Positions 17,070 through 25,311 of a stretch of DNA of 64,000 bases are shown one piece after another; positions within the stretch are counted from its first letter, which is position 1, and every line of letters begins with the position of its first letter. The position numbers and the translations under genes are program-made. The DNA lies in NCBI GenBank assembly GCA_016709385.1, contig JADJMW010000002.1:124001-188000 (forward strand). Direction: 5' to 3'. Source of the DNA: Candidatus Rubrivivax defluviihabitans. Lineage in GTDB: Bacteria > Pseudomonadota > Gammaproteobacteria > Burkholderiales > Burkholderiaceae_C. Below the pieces are notes generated by a model that saw only the letters and a list, made by a program, of their open reading frames with translations, was not told the origin of the DNA and did no database searches.

Positions 17070-17665
17070 ACCTCACGCAGCTGGTGGCGCTGGCCGCGGC
17101 GCTGGGCTGGGCCAGCGGCTTGCGCCTGTATGCGGTGGTCTTCATCACCGGCGCCATCGGCTGGCTGGGCTGGGTGACGCTGCCCGCAGGGCTGTCGCTG
17201 CTGCAGCACCCGGTGGTGCTGGGCGCCAGCTTCCTGATGTTCCTGATGGAGTTCGTGGCCGACAAGATCCCGGGGCTGGACTCGCTGTGGGACGCGGTGC
17301 ACACCTTCGTCCGCATCCCCGCCGGCGCGGCGCTGGCGGCCGGCGTCTTCGGCGGCGATTCGGCGGCCTGGATGCTGGTGGCGGCGCTGGCCGGCGGCAC
17401 GCTGGCGGCCACGGCACACACCGCCAAGGCCACCACGCGCGCGGCGGTGAATACCTCGCCCGAGCCATTCTCGAATATCGGCATGTCGCTGGCGGGTGAT
17501 GCCGCGGTGCCGGCGATGTTGTGGCTGGCCTGGGAGCAGCCGTTGTGGTTCTTCCTGGCGCTGGCCGTTTCGATGCTGGTGGCCGTGGGCCTGATCGTGG
17601 TCTTGTTCAAATTCCTGCGCGCGCTGGTGCGGCGTTTCGTTCCCGGTCCCCAGGCCACGGCCTGA
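17054..17665 (+). CDS. DUF4126 family membrane protein
   Basis: 203 aa, five to six hydrophobic helices. The N-terminal LAAALGWASGLRLYAVVFITG, the central ADKIPGLDSLWDAVHTFVRIP and the GGTLAATAHTAKATTRAAVNTSPEPFSN segment match my memory of DUF4126. The function is unknown. The start at 17054 overlaps the end of liuC, so it is co-translated with the pathway genes; whether it has a role in leucine catabolism or is a passenger is not shown. The 17 bases after its stop lead directly into the tandem repeat array before liuD. Confidence 0.88.
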   Translation: MEADLNLTQLVALAAALGWASGLRLYAVVFITGAIGWLGWVTLPAGLSLLQHPVVLGASFLMFLMEFVADKIPGLDSLWDAVHTFVRIPAGAALAAGVFGGDSAAWMLVAALAGGTLAATAHTAKATTRAAVNTSPEPFSNIGMSLAGDAAVPAMLWLAWEQPLWFFLALAVSMLVAVGLIVVLFKFLRALVRRFVPGPQATA

Positions 17666-17682
17666 GAGGTTGAGAGGCCTGC

Positions 17683-17802
17683 ATGTTCAAGAAGATCCTG
17701 ATCGCCAATCGCGGTGACAAGCACTGCGAAGCGGTGCTTGCGGCGCAGCCAGAATGCCTGGCACGCGCAGCGTGCGCAGGCGATCTCACCGCGGGGCACT
17801 GA
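17683..17802 (+). CDS. 39-aa ORF in repeat unit 1 (truncated liuD start; possible leader peptide)
   Basis: The ORF reads MFKKILIANRGDKHC and continues to CAGDLTAGH, then TGA. The first 11 residues equal the LiuD N-terminus; the rest has no relative I recognise and is rich in Ala and Cys. The unit has the initiation context of the real gene, so ribosomes could start here. As 122 is not a multiple of three, it cannot fuse to liuD. It may be a non-functional by-product of duplication or an upstream ORF that tunes liuD translation; no coding signature favours a functional peptide. Confidence 0.35.
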   Translation: MFKKILIANRGDKHCEAVLAAQPECLARAACAGDLTAGH

Positions 17803-17804
17803 CC

Positions 17805-17924
17805 ATGTTCAAAAAGATCCTGATCGCCAATCGCGGTGACAAGCACTGCGAAGCGGTGCTTGCGGCGCAGCCAGAATGCCTGGCACGCGCAGCGTGCGCA
17901 GGCGATCTCACCGCGGGGCGCTGA
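17805..17924 (+). CDS. 39-aa ORF in repeat unit 2 (truncated liuD start; possible leader peptide)
   Basis: Second copy of the same ORF, ending in TAGR instead of TAGH. It has a GCGGGG ribosome site before its ATG, carried by the preceding unit, and its TGA lies two bases before the true liuD ATG. Ribosomes ending here could re-initiate on liuD. The same doubts about function apply as for unit 1. Confidence 0.35.
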   Translation: MFKKILIANRGDKHCEAVLAAQPECLARAACAGDLTAGR

Positions 17925-17971
17925 CCATGTTCAAAAAGATCCTGATCGCCAATCGCGGTGAGATCGCCTGC
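17898..17971 (+). promoter_or_regulatory. 18-bp perfect stem enclosing the liuD ribosome site and start codon
   Basis: GCAGGCGATCTCACCGCG at 17898-17915 is the exact reverse complement of 17954-17971 inside liuD. In mRNA the two would pair over 18 GC-rich bases, with a 38-base loop that holds the GGGG ribosome site, the ATG at 17927 and the first nine codons. Translation of the upstream 39-aa ORF would open the left arm. This is an inferred translational switch; folding is certain on base-pairing grounds, regulation is not. Confidence 0.5.
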
Positions 17972-19951
17972 CGGGTGGCAGCCACCGCGCGCCGCCTGGG
18001 CGTGCGCACCGTGGCGGTGTATTCCGACACCGACGCCCACGCGCGCCACGTGCGCGCCTGCGACGAGGCCGTGCACCTGGGCGGCAGTGTTCCGCGCGAC
18101 AGCTACCTGCAGTGGCAGCGCATCATCGAGGCCGCACTGGCCACCGGTGCACAGGCCATCCACCCCGGCTACGGTTTCCTGAGCGAGAACGAAGACTTCG
18201 CGCTCGCCTGCGCGGCGGCCGGCCTGGTCTTCATCGGCCCGCCGGCTGCAGCGATTGCGGCCATGGGCAGCAAGTCGGCGGCCAAGGCGCTGATGGACCA
18301 GGCCGGCGTGCCGCTGGTGCCCGGCTATCACGGCGACAACAACGACCCCGCCTTCCTGGCCGCGCAGGCCGATGCCATCGGCTACCCGGTGCTCATCAAG
18401 GCCAGCGCCGGCGGTGGCGGCAAGGGCATGCGGCGCGTCGACCACGCCACCGATTTCGCCGCCGCGCTGGCTTCCTGCCAGCGCGAGTCCAAGGCCAGCT
18501 TCGGCAACGACCACGTGCTGATCGAACGCTATGTGACGCGGCCGCGACATATCGAGATCCAGGTCTTCGGTGACAGCTTCGGCCGCTGCGTCTACCTGTT
18601 CGAGCGCGACTGCTCGGTGCAGCGCCGCCACCAGAAGGTGCTGGAAGAGGCCCCCGCACCGGGGATGAGCGAGCAGCGCCGCGCCGAGATGGGCGCCGCC
18701 GCGGTGTCTGCCGCGCAGGCCGTGGGCTACGTGGGGGCCGGCACGGTGGAATTCATCGCCGAGGAAAGCGGCGACGGCGATCTGCGCTTCTATTTCATGG
18801 AGATGAATACGCGGCTGCAGGTGGAGCACCCGGTCACCGAGGCCATCACCGGGCTGGACCTGGTGGAGTGGCAACTGCGCGTGGCCGACGGCGAGCCGCT
18901 GCCGCTGGCGCAGGAACAGCTCACGAGGCACGGCCACGCCATCGAGGCCCGCATCTGCGCCGAGAACCCCGAGGGCGGTTTCCTGCCCGCCACCGGCACG
19001 CTGCAGGTGGCACGCTGGCCGGCGCACGTGGCCTTCCAGCGCAATGCCGACGGCGTGCGCTTTCACGACCCGGCCGCCGTGCGCATCGACCGCGGCTTCG
19101 ACGAAGGCGACACCATCAGCCCCTGGTACGACTCGATGATCGCCAAGCTCATCGTCTGGGGCGAAGACCGCGCGCAGGCGCTGGCGCGGCTGGACGCGGC
19201 GCTGCGCGACACCCACCTCATGGGCCTGCACAACAACGTGGCCTTCCTGCGCCGGGTGGCGGCCAGCCATGCCTTCGCCACCGCCGACCTGGACACCGCG
19301 CTCATCGAACGCGAACACACCGCGTTGTTCGAGGCGCCGCCGCTGGCCGCCGAGGTGGCCGCTGCCGCAGTGGTGGCGCATCGGCTGGCCACCGAGGCAC
19401 GGATGGAGGGCGCCGACCCCTGGTCGCGCCGAGACGGCTGGCGGCTGCACGGCGGTGCGCAGCGCCGGCTGAGCCTTGAAGTGCAGGGCCGCGACCTCAC
19501 GGTGCTGATGGAGCGGCTGCACGACGGCGCCACCGTGCTGCAGATCGGCGACCAGCGCTGGCCGTTCACGGCCCGTGTGCTGGGCGGTGCGCGCCACGAC
19601 CTGCAACTGGGCGAGCAGCGCATCACCGCCACCGTCTATGCCCAGGGCGAGCGCCATGCCGTGTTCACCGACGCCGGCAGCGCCCTGGTCAACGAATTCG
19701 ACCCCATCGCCCATGCCGGCGAGGGCGCGACCGAAGGCCGGCTCACGGCGCCGATGCCGGGCAAGGTGGTGTCCTTCTTTGCCCAGCCCGGCGACCGCGT
19801 GCAGCGCGGCCAGGCGCTGGCGGTGATGGAGGCCATGAAGATGGAGCACACCCTGCACGCCCCGCACGACGGCGTGGTGGCCGAACTGCTCTATGCAGTA
19901 GGCGACCAGGTGCTCGAGGGCGGCGAACTGCTGCGGCTGGCGCCGTCTTGA
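17927..19951 (+). CDS. liuD: 3-methylcrotonyl-CoA carboxylase, biotin carboxylase/BCCP (alpha) subunit
   Basis: 674 aa, full length. The order is biotin carboxylase N-domain (MFKKILIANRGEIACR), ATP-grasp (ASAGGGGKGMR, MEMNTRLQVEHPVTE), carboxylase C-domain, a linker, and a C-terminal biotinyl domain with the carrier lysine in VMEAMKMEHT (Lys638). It carboxylates biotin with bicarbonate and ATP and hands the carboxyl to LiuB. The start is ATG 17927, aligned with the family N-terminus; longer in-frame starts at 17876 run through the repeat unit and are wrong. Two truncated copies of its 5' end lie directly upstream and may affect expression. Confidence 0.95.
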   Translation: MFKKILIANRGEIACRVAATARRLGVRTVAVYSDTDAHARHVRACDEAVHLGGSVPRDSYLQWQRIIEAALATGAQAIHPGYGFLSENEDFALACAAAGLVFIGPPAAAIAAMGSKSAAKALMDQAGVPLVPGYHGDNNDPAFLAAQADAIGYPVLIKASAGGGGKGMRRVDHATDFAAALASCQRESKASFGNDHVLIERYVTRPRHIEIQVFGDSFGRCVYLFERDCSVQRRHQKVLEEAPAPGMSEQRRAEMGAAAVSAAQAVGYVGAGTVEFIAEESGDGDLRFYFMEMNTRLQVEHPVTEAITGLDLVEWQLRVADGEPLPLAQEQLTRHGHAIEARICAENPEGGFLPATGTLQVARWPAHVAFQRNADGVRFHDPAAVRIDRGFDEGDTISPWYDSMIAKLIVWGEDRAQALARLDAALRDTHLMGLHNNVAFLRRVAASHAFATADLDTALIEREHTALFEAPPLAAEVAAAAVVAHRLATEARMEGADPWSRRDGWRLHGGAQRRLSLEVQGRDLTVLMERLHDGATVLQIGDQRWPFTARVLGGARHDLQLGEQRITATVYAQGERHAVFTDAGSALVNEFDPIAHAGEGATEGRLTAPMPGKVVSFFAQPGDRVQRGQALAVMEAMKMEHTLHAPHDGVVAELLYAVGDQVLEGGELLRLAPS

Positions 19952-19983
19952 TGCCTGAAAAGCACCGCGCCGCGCTGCAGGTG

Positions 19984-20496
19984 CTACTTTCCGCCGTGGC
20001 CGGCGTCTTTGGCCGGGTCTTGGCTGCCGGAGTGCTTGCGCAGAGGCGAAAGCCAGCGCCGGGGCGGCAGCCTGCCATCGGCACTGCCGGAGGCGGCAGG
20101 CTGCGAATCGAGCGTCGACGGCCCGAAGCCGAAACCCGAGGCCAGACGCGACCACATGCCCGTGCCGAAGCCCGAGCTGTTGCCGGCGCCGGTATCGGGA
20201 CCGGCGCGCGCGGCGCCGCGGCTGTCGGGCTCCAGGCCGGCCTGTCGGGCTCGGGGGCCGCTGGCGGCAGTCCGCGGCGACGTGGCCTCGCCCTGCGGGG
20301 TTTCGGTGGCGGCGACACGAAACTGCTGTGCCAGCGTGGCGAGCTCGGTGCCCGGCATGGCGTCGCAGACCAGCAGCACGTCGCGCGCATACAGCGGCTC
20401 GGCCACCATGCGCAGTTCGTCCACACCCTGGCCCAGCTCATGCAGCAGCAGCGCATTCATGCGCTCGGCGATCTTCAGGCAGCGGCGTGTATTCAT
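19984..20496 (-). CDS. Hypothetical protein with conserved N-terminal domain and low-complexity tail
   Basis: 170 aa on the minus strand, convergent with liuD and divergent from liuE. The first ~65 residues (MNTRRCLKIAERMNALLLHE, GVDELRMVAEPLYARDVLLVCDAMPG, LATLAQQFRVAA) form a regular helical domain and look truly coding. The remaining ~105 residues are Gly/Ser/Ala/Pro-rich and disordered-looking. I do not recognise a family; I believe similar short proteins occur in Burkholderiales. No signal peptide or membrane helix is present. Its position inside the liu cluster on the opposite strand suggests it is not part of the pathway. Confidence 0.65.
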   Translation of the reverse strand: MNTRRCLKIAERMNALLLHELGQGVDELRMVAEPLYARDVLLVCDAMPGTELATLAQQFRVAATETPQGEATSPRTAASGPRARQAGLEPDSRGAARAGPDTGAGNSSGFGTGMWSRLASGFGFGPSTLDSQPAASGSADGRLPPRRWLSPLRKHSGSQDPAKDAGHGGK

Positions 20497-20609
20497 GGCG
20501 ACAATTCCGACCCTGGAGTGTGCGCCCGGCGCGGCAGCCGCACCATCCCCCAGTCGGTCTTTTCACCACCTGTAACCTTTGCCCAGCCTCGATCCGGCCG
20601 CCCCCGACC

Positions 20610-21566
20610 ATGATTCCCAGCCAAGTCACCCTCGTCGAAGTCGGCCCGCGCGACGGCCTGCAGAACGAAGCGCAGCCGGTGCCGGCGGCGCAGAAGATCG
20701 AGCTCGTGCACCGCTTGCAGGCCGCGGGATGCCGCGACATCGAGGTCACCAGCTTCGTGAGCCCGAAATGGGTGCCGCAGATGGCCGACGCCGCCCAGGT
20801 CATGGCCGGCATCGCGCGCCCGGCCGGCGTGCGCCACTCGGTGCTCACGCCCAACATGAAGGGGCTGGAAGCCGCGCTGGCGGCGCCGCGCGGGCAGTGG
20901 CCCGACGAAGTGGTGGTCTTCGGCGCCGCCAGCGAGGCCTTCAGCCAGCGCAATATCAACTGCTCCATCGCCGAGAGCATCGAACGTTTCCGCCCCGTGG
21001 TGGCGGCCGCGCACGCCGCCGGCCTGAAGGTGCGCTGCGCCATTTCCTGCGCGCTGGGCTGCCCCTACCAGGGCGAAGTGAGCGTCGACGAGGTGGAGCG
21101 CGTGGTGAAGCTCATGAAGGACATCGGCGTCGACCATTGCGGTGTCGCCGACACCATCGGCGTGGGCACGCCGCGGCGCGTGCAGGCGGCGCTGGAGCGC
21201 GCGCTGAAGCACTATCCGCTGGCGCAGGTGAGCGGGCATTTCCACGACACCTACGGCCAGGCGCTGGCCAATATCCTGGCCTGCCTGGAGCTGGGCCTGC
21301 ACACCTTCGACACCAGCATCGCCGGCCTCGGCGGCTGCCCCTACGCCAAGGGCGCCACCGGCAACGTGGCCACCGAGGACGTGGTCTTCATGCTGCACGG
21401 CATGGGCATCGCCACCGGGCTGGACCTTGACGCGCTGGTCAGCGCTGGCGGCTGGATCAGCGGCGTGCTCGGCCGCCCGCCGGTGTCTCGTGCCGGCAAG
21501 GCGCTGCTGGCCAAGCGCGCCGCGGCGGCCGCGAAGGCGGCCGAAGCCGCGGCCGGCACGCCGTGA
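20610..21566 (+). CDS. liuE: Hydroxymethylglutaryl-CoA lyase
   Basis: 318 aa. It has the N-terminal VTLVEVGPRDGLQNEAQPV of the HMG-CoA lyase/aconitate-type TIM barrel, the metal ligands in SGHFHDTYGQALAN, and the signature GLGGCPYAKGATGN with the catalytic cysteine. It splits HMG-CoA into acetyl-CoA and acetoacetate, the last dedicated step of leucine degradation. ATG 20610 is the family start. Unlike liuB-liuD it has its own upstream region, being divergent from the hypothetical gene. The stop overlaps the GTG of the next gene. Confidence 0.95.
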   Translation: MIPSQVTLVEVGPRDGLQNEAQPVPAAQKIELVHRLQAAGCRDIEVTSFVSPKWVPQMADAAQVMAGIARPAGVRHSVLTPNMKGLEAALAAPRGQWPDEVVVFGAASEAFSQRNINCSIAESIERFRPVVAAAHAAGLKVRCAISCALGCPYQGEVSVDEVERVVKLMKDIGVDHCGVADTIGVGTPRRVQAALERALKHYPLAQVSGHFHDTYGQALANILACLELGLHTFDTSIAGLGGCPYAKGATGNVATEDVVFMLHGMGIATGLDLDALVSAGGWISGVLGRPPVSRAGKALLAKRAAAAAKAAEAAAGTP

Positions 21567-22066
21567 ACGAGTCCGAAGCGCGACCCGAGGGTTTCCTGCG
21601 CGTGGCGCAGGCGCTGGCCGAACGCGGCCACCGGCATGCGCCGCGCTGGCTGCCGGAAGCCGTGCGCACGTCGCAGCAGGCGGCCGACGCCTTGGGTGTG
21701 GCCGTGGGCCAGATCGCCAAGAGCGTGATCTTTCGGCGCCAGAGCGACGGCGCCGCGGTGCTGGTGGTGACCTCGGGCGACCGGCGCGTCGACGAAAGGC
21801 GCGTGGCGGCGCTGACCGGCGCGCTGGGCCGTGCCGACGCCGGCTTCGTGAAAGAGCGAACCGGTTTTTCCATCGGCGGCGTGGCCCCGCTGGCGCATGC
21901 CAACCCAACGGTGACGCTGATCGACCGCGAGCTCTTCCGCTTCGCCGAGATCTGGGCTGCCGCGGGCCATCCCAACGGCGTATTCATGCTGACGCCGGCC
22001 GAACTGGTGGCCCTGACGGCCGCCCCGGTGGCCGACGTGGTGGTCGAAGTGCAGGCGGCGCCATGA
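21563..22066 (+). CDS. ybaK: YbaK/ProX-type aminoacyl-tRNA deacylase domain protein
   Basis: 167 aa from GTG 21563, overlapping the liuE stop (GTGA). The segments VAVGQIAKSVIFR, VLVVTSGDRRVDERRV, FVKERTGFSIGGVAPLAH and GVFMLTPAELVALT follow the YbaK/EbsC fold. Stand-alone members hydrolyse mischarged aminoacyl-tRNAs in the cytoplasm (for example Cys- or Ala-tRNA-Pro). The exact tRNA substrate cannot be read from sequence. The tight overlap with liuE and the following DUF1289 gene (ATGA) means co-translation, probably as housekeeping passengers of this operon. Confidence 0.9.
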   Translation: MNESEARPEGFLRVAQALAERGHRHAPRWLPEAVRTSQQAADALGVAVGQIAKSVIFRRQSDGAAVLVVTSGDRRVDERRVAALTGALGRADAGFVKERTGFSIGGVAPLAHANPTVTLIDRELFRFAEIWAAAGHPNGVFMLTPAELVALTAAPVADVVVEVQAAP

Positions 22067-22284
22067 CGCAGCCCGTGCCTTCGCCCTGCATCGATGTGTG
22101 CCGCATGGACGAGGCCACGGGCTGGTGCCTGGGTTGCCTGCGCACGCTGGACGAGATCGCGCTGTGGTCGGCGCTGGACGACGACGACAAGCGCCAGGTC
22201 TGGCGCGATCTGGAGCAGCGCCGCGCTGCGCTGCCGCAGCGTGACGAACCCGCGCCGGCAACCGGCCGCAGAGGAACCGTCTGA
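22063..22284 (+). CDS. DUF1289 family protein
   Basis: 73 aa. The motif PCIDVCRMDEATGWCLGC places four cysteines in the DUF1289 pattern, followed by LRTLDEIALWSALDDDDKRQVW. The cysteine spacing suggests a small metal or Fe-S site, but no function is established that I know of. ATG 22063 overlaps the preceding stop by four bases. The tail after residue 55 is Pro/Arg-rich. Confidence 0.9.
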   Translation: MTQPVPSPCIDVCRMDEATGWCLGCLRTLDEIALWSALDDDDKRQVWRDLEQRRAALPQRDEPAPATGRRGTV

Positions 22285-22302
22285 ATCGCCCAGGTGCCGA
22301 GC

Positions 22303-22929
22303 ATGCAACGCATCGTCTTCCACTTCGACGTCGTTTCGCCCTTTGCCTACCTGGCCTTCGAACGCCTGCCGCAGGTGCTGCAGGGCTGCAGTTACGAAGT
22401 CGACTATCGCCCGGTGCTGTTTGCCGGCCTGCTGCAGCACTGGGGGCAGAAGGGCCCGGCGGAGATCGAGCCCAAGCGCGCCTGGACGTTCCGCCACGTG
22501 CACTGGCTGGCGGCGCAGCACGGCATCACGCTGCACACGCCCGCGGTGCACCCGTTCAACCCCTTGCCGCTGCTGCGGCTGGCGCTGGCCTGCGGGCCCA
22601 ACCGGCGCGTGGTGGAGGCGTTGTTCCGGCATGCCTGGGTGGGCGGGCTCGACGCGCAGGACCCGCAGCGCTTGGCCGAGGTCACGGCGCGGCTGGCGCC
22701 GGCGCGCGACCCGGCGGGCGAGGCGGTGAAGGGCGAGTTGCGCCGACTCACCGAACAGGCGGCCGCGGCGGGCCTGTTCGGCGTGCCGAGCTTTGCGCTT
22801 GCCGGCCGTCACTTCTGGGGACTGGACGCGCTGCCCATGCTGCGCGACGCACTGCTCGACGGACCCTGGTTTGTCAGGCCCGACTGGGATGCCGCCGCCG
22901 TGGCTCCGCCGGGCGTGGTGCGGCGCTGA
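22303..22929 (+). CDS. 2-hydroxychromene-2-carboxylate isomerase family protein (DsbA fold)
   Basis: 208 aa from ATG 22303, 18 bp after the DUF1289 stop. The N-terminal HFDVVSPFAYLAFERLPQV and C-terminal GLFGVPSFALAGRHFWGLDALPML match the NahD/kappa-GST group, with Ser replacing a DsbA cysteine in VVSPFAY. It is a diverged paralogue of the protein at 12455-13072. These enzymes use glutathione; physiological substrates are usually unknown outside naphthalene pathways. It is the last gene of this run; 226 non-coding bases follow. Confidence 0.87.
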   Translation: MQRIVFHFDVVSPFAYLAFERLPQVLQGCSYEVDYRPVLFAGLLQHWGQKGPAEIEPKRAWTFRHVHWLAAQHGITLHTPAVHPFNPLPLLRLALACGPNRRVVEALFRHAWVGGLDAQDPQRLAEVTARLAPARDPAGEAVKGELRRLTEQAAAAGLFGVPSFALAGRHFWGLDALPMLRDALLDGPWFVRPDWDAAAVAPPGVVRR

Positions 22930-23155
22930 GCCGTTCAAGCCTCGGTGTGTTCGCCTGGCGGGCACGCCGACCCTGCGCTTACCCCCGTTCTCGTCGCGAT
23001 TCCGCATGGCGGTACGTCGTGTGCGGGTTAACGCGGATGCTGTCAGTTTGTGTTGTCGCCGCGTAAGTGCAGGGTCAGAGCCTTTGCCGATAGTCCGCCG
23101 CAGCGCTGCCCACTACCGTGCAGCGTGTCCGAGTTTTCCACTGGAGGAGACATCC

Positions 23156-23410
23156 ATGCAACATGACAGTAGCGGCTACTGGAAAGCCACGCTGGGCCTA
23201 TTGACCAAGATATTGATCGTCTGGTTCGTGGTCTCTTTCGGCGCCGGCATCCTGTTTGCCGATTTGCTCAACGGCATCAAGCTCGGCGGCTATCCGCTGG
23301 GATTCTGGTTCGCGCACCAGGGCTCGATGTACATCTTCATCATCCTCATCTTCTACTACGCGAAGAAGATGGGCGACATCGACCGTCAGTTCGACGTGCA
23401 CGAGGACTGA
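23156..23410 (+). CDS. DUF4212 small symporter subunit
   Basis: 84 aa, two transmembrane helices. KATLGLLTKILIVWFVVSFG and the second-helix entry GYPLGFWFAHQGSMYIFI are typical of DUF4212, the small protein found next to VC_2705-type sodium:solute symporters. It is thought to act as an accessory subunit of the transporter in the inner membrane. The start ATG 23156 has a GGAGGAGA site. The symporter gene starts 6 bp after its stop. A second DUF4212-symporter pair is at 42567-44953. Confidence 0.92.
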   Translation: MQHDSSGYWKATLGLLTKILIVWFVVSFGAGILFADLLNGIKLGGYPLGFWFAHQGSMYIFIILIFYYAKKMGDIDRQFDVHED

Positions 23411-23416
23411 TCAATC

Positions 23417-25223
23417 ATGGAACTGCAAACCACCATCTATCTCGTCGTCGGCCTGAGCTTCGCGCTCTACATCGGCATCGCCATCTGGGCGCGTGCCGGC
23501 TCGACGAGCGAGTTCTACGCCGCCGGCGGCGCCGTGCACCCGGTGATGAACGGCATGGCCACCGCAGCCGACTGGATGAGCGCCGCGTCGTTCATCTCGA
23601 TGGCCGGCCTGATCGCCAACATGGGCTACGGCGGCGGCCTCTTCCTCATGGGCTGGACCGGCGGCTACGTGCTGCTGGCCATGCTGCTGGCACCCTACCT
23701 GCGCAAGTTCGGCAAGTTCACGGTGCCGCAGTTCATCGGTGACCGCTTCTACTCGAAGTCGGCCTCCACCGTGGCCGTGATCTGCCTGCTCACCGCGTCC
23801 ATCACCTACATCATCGGCCAGATGACGGGTGTCGGCGTGGCCTTCTCGCGCTTCCTGGGCGTGAGCAGCGAAGTCGGCATCTACGTCGGCATGGGCATCG
23901 TCTTCCTGTATGCGGTCTTCGGCGGCATGAAGGGCATCACCTACACCCAGGTGGCGCAGTACATCGTGCTGATCCTGGCCTACACCATTCCGGCCATCTT
24001 CATCAGCCTGCAGCTCACCGGCGTGCCGCTGCCGCAACTGGGCCTGGGCGCCGACATGGCGGGTACCGACGTTTCGCTGCTGGCGCGCCTGGACCAGGTC
24101 GTCACCGACCTCGGCTTTGGCAAGTACACGACCACCACGGCGGGCAGCACGCTGAACATGTTCGTCTATACGATGAGCCTGATGATCGGCACCGCCGGTC
24201 TGCCGCACGTCATCATGCGATTCTTCACCGTGCCTTCGGTGAAGGACGCGCGTTCGTCGGCCGGCTGGGCGCTGGTGTTCATCGCCATCCTCTACACCAC
24301 GGCGCCAGCCGTGGCCGCGATGGCCAAGATGAACCTGCACGGCACGGTCAATACCGCCGTGGCCAAGGGCGGTGACCTGTACGCGGCCGAAGCCAGTATC
24401 AAGGCCGAGGAGCGTCCGGACTGGATGAAGCGCTGGGAAAAGACCGGTCTGCTGAAGTTCGAGGACAAGAACGGAGACGGCCGCATCCAGTACTACAACG
24501 ACGCCACCAAGAACGCCGACGCCAAGGCCAAGGCCGAAGCCGCGGGCTGGAAGGGCAACGAACTGACCGTCAACGCCGACATCATCGTGCTGGCCAACCC
24601 CGAGATCGCGCTGCTGCCCAACTGGGTCATCGCGCTGGTGGCGGCGGGCGGCCTGGCGGCGGCCCTGTCCACTGCGGCGGGCCTGCTGATGGCCATTTCG
24701 GCGGCCGTTTCGCACGACCTGGTGAAGAACGTCTTCATGCCCGAACATCAGCGAGAAGGGTGAACTGCTGGCCGGCAAGATCTCGATGGCCGTCGCCATC
24801 GTGATCTCGGGCTGGCTGGGCCTGAACCCGCCCGGCTTCGCGGCCGGCACCGTGGCGCTGGCCTTCGGCATCGCCGCCAGTTCACTGTTCCCGGCCATCA
24901 TGATGGGCATCTTCAGCAAGAAGATGAACAAGGAAGGCGCCATGGCCGGCATGCTGGCGGGCCTGTTCGTGACCCTGTTCTACGTCTTCGCGCACAAGGG
25001 CATCTTCTTCATCAAGGGCACCGACTTCCTTCCGTTGATCGGTGGTCCGAACAGCTTCTTCGGCATCACGCCGGAAGCCTTCGGTGCCATCGGTGCGCTG
25101 GTCAACTTCGCCGTCGCGTTCGCGGTGGACAAGGTCACCAAGGAGCCGCCGGAGCACATCCAGCACATGGTCGAGGCCGTGCGCATCCCGCGCGGTTCCA
25201 AGGCCGTGGACGGGGCGCACTGA
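23417..25223 (+). pseudogene. Sodium:solute symporter (VC_2705 subfamily), interrupted by a +1 frameshift
   Basis: The first frame (23417-24763) encodes 448 residues of an SSS/SLC5 symporter, with MATAADWMSAASFISMAGLI, GGMKGITYTQVAQYIVLI and AAGGLAAALSTAAGLLMAIS. It then reads HDLVKNVFMPEHQREG and stops. Removing one base near 24743 restores MPNISEKGELLAGKISMAV and joins the second frame (from ~24744 to 25223), giving about 602 aa. The rest of the coding sequence shows no decay, so either a very recent mutation or a sequencing error is likely. An Ala/Lys/Asp-rich insert lies at about 325-385. Such transporters carry acetate or similar short carboxylates; the substrate here is inferred. Confidence 0.85.
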
Positions 25224-25261
25224 CGCCACCAGGGCCCCGGCGGCGCCGGGGTTGCCACAAT

Positions 25262-25296
25262 GGGGCCCTGCCGGTGCTGCCGGCGGGGCCTTTTTT
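25262..25296 (+). terminator. Rho-independent terminator after the first symporter
   Basis: A GC-rich stem (GGGGCCCTGCCGG paired with CCGGCGGGGCC) is followed directly by six T residues at 25291-25296. It lies 39 bp beyond the symporter stop and before the next small membrane protein, so it closes the DUF4212-symporter unit. Confidence 0.8.
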
Positions 25297-25311
25297 CATC
25301 CGGAGCCATGC

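Larger units (their letters stand above)
17683..17926 (+). repeat. Two tandem 122-bp units, each copying the first 11 codons of liuD
   Basis: Units start at 17683 and 17805 and the intact liuD follows at 17927, so the ATG recurs every 122 bases. Each unit begins with the liuD start (MFKKILIANRG) and then diverges after CGCGGTGA into ~85 bases of strong secondary structure: CAAGCAC/GTGCTTG, GCCAG/CTGGC and GCACGC/GCGTGC stems. Each ends with GCAGGCGATCTCACCGCG, the exact reverse complement of liuD codons 10-15. The two units differ at only about two positions, which points to recent duplication. Each encodes a 39-aa ORF ending in TGA two bases before the next ATG. Confidence 0.9.

Noticed and set aside
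17878..17896. TGGCACGCGCAGCGTGC in the repeat unit as a sigma-54 promoter
   Set aside because: The GG to GC spacing is 12, not 10; the sequence is explained by the GCACGC/GCGTGC hairpin.
17786..20155. A 789-codon minus-strand frame opposite liuD
   Set aside because: It is antisense to a well-conserved carboxylase gene and shows the His/Arg/Gly bias typical of GC-rich shadow frames.
20572..20597. GTAACC upstream of liuE as a further SigF-type promoter
   Set aside because: The bases 16 positions downstream are CCGG, not CGAA or CGAC, so the second element is missing.
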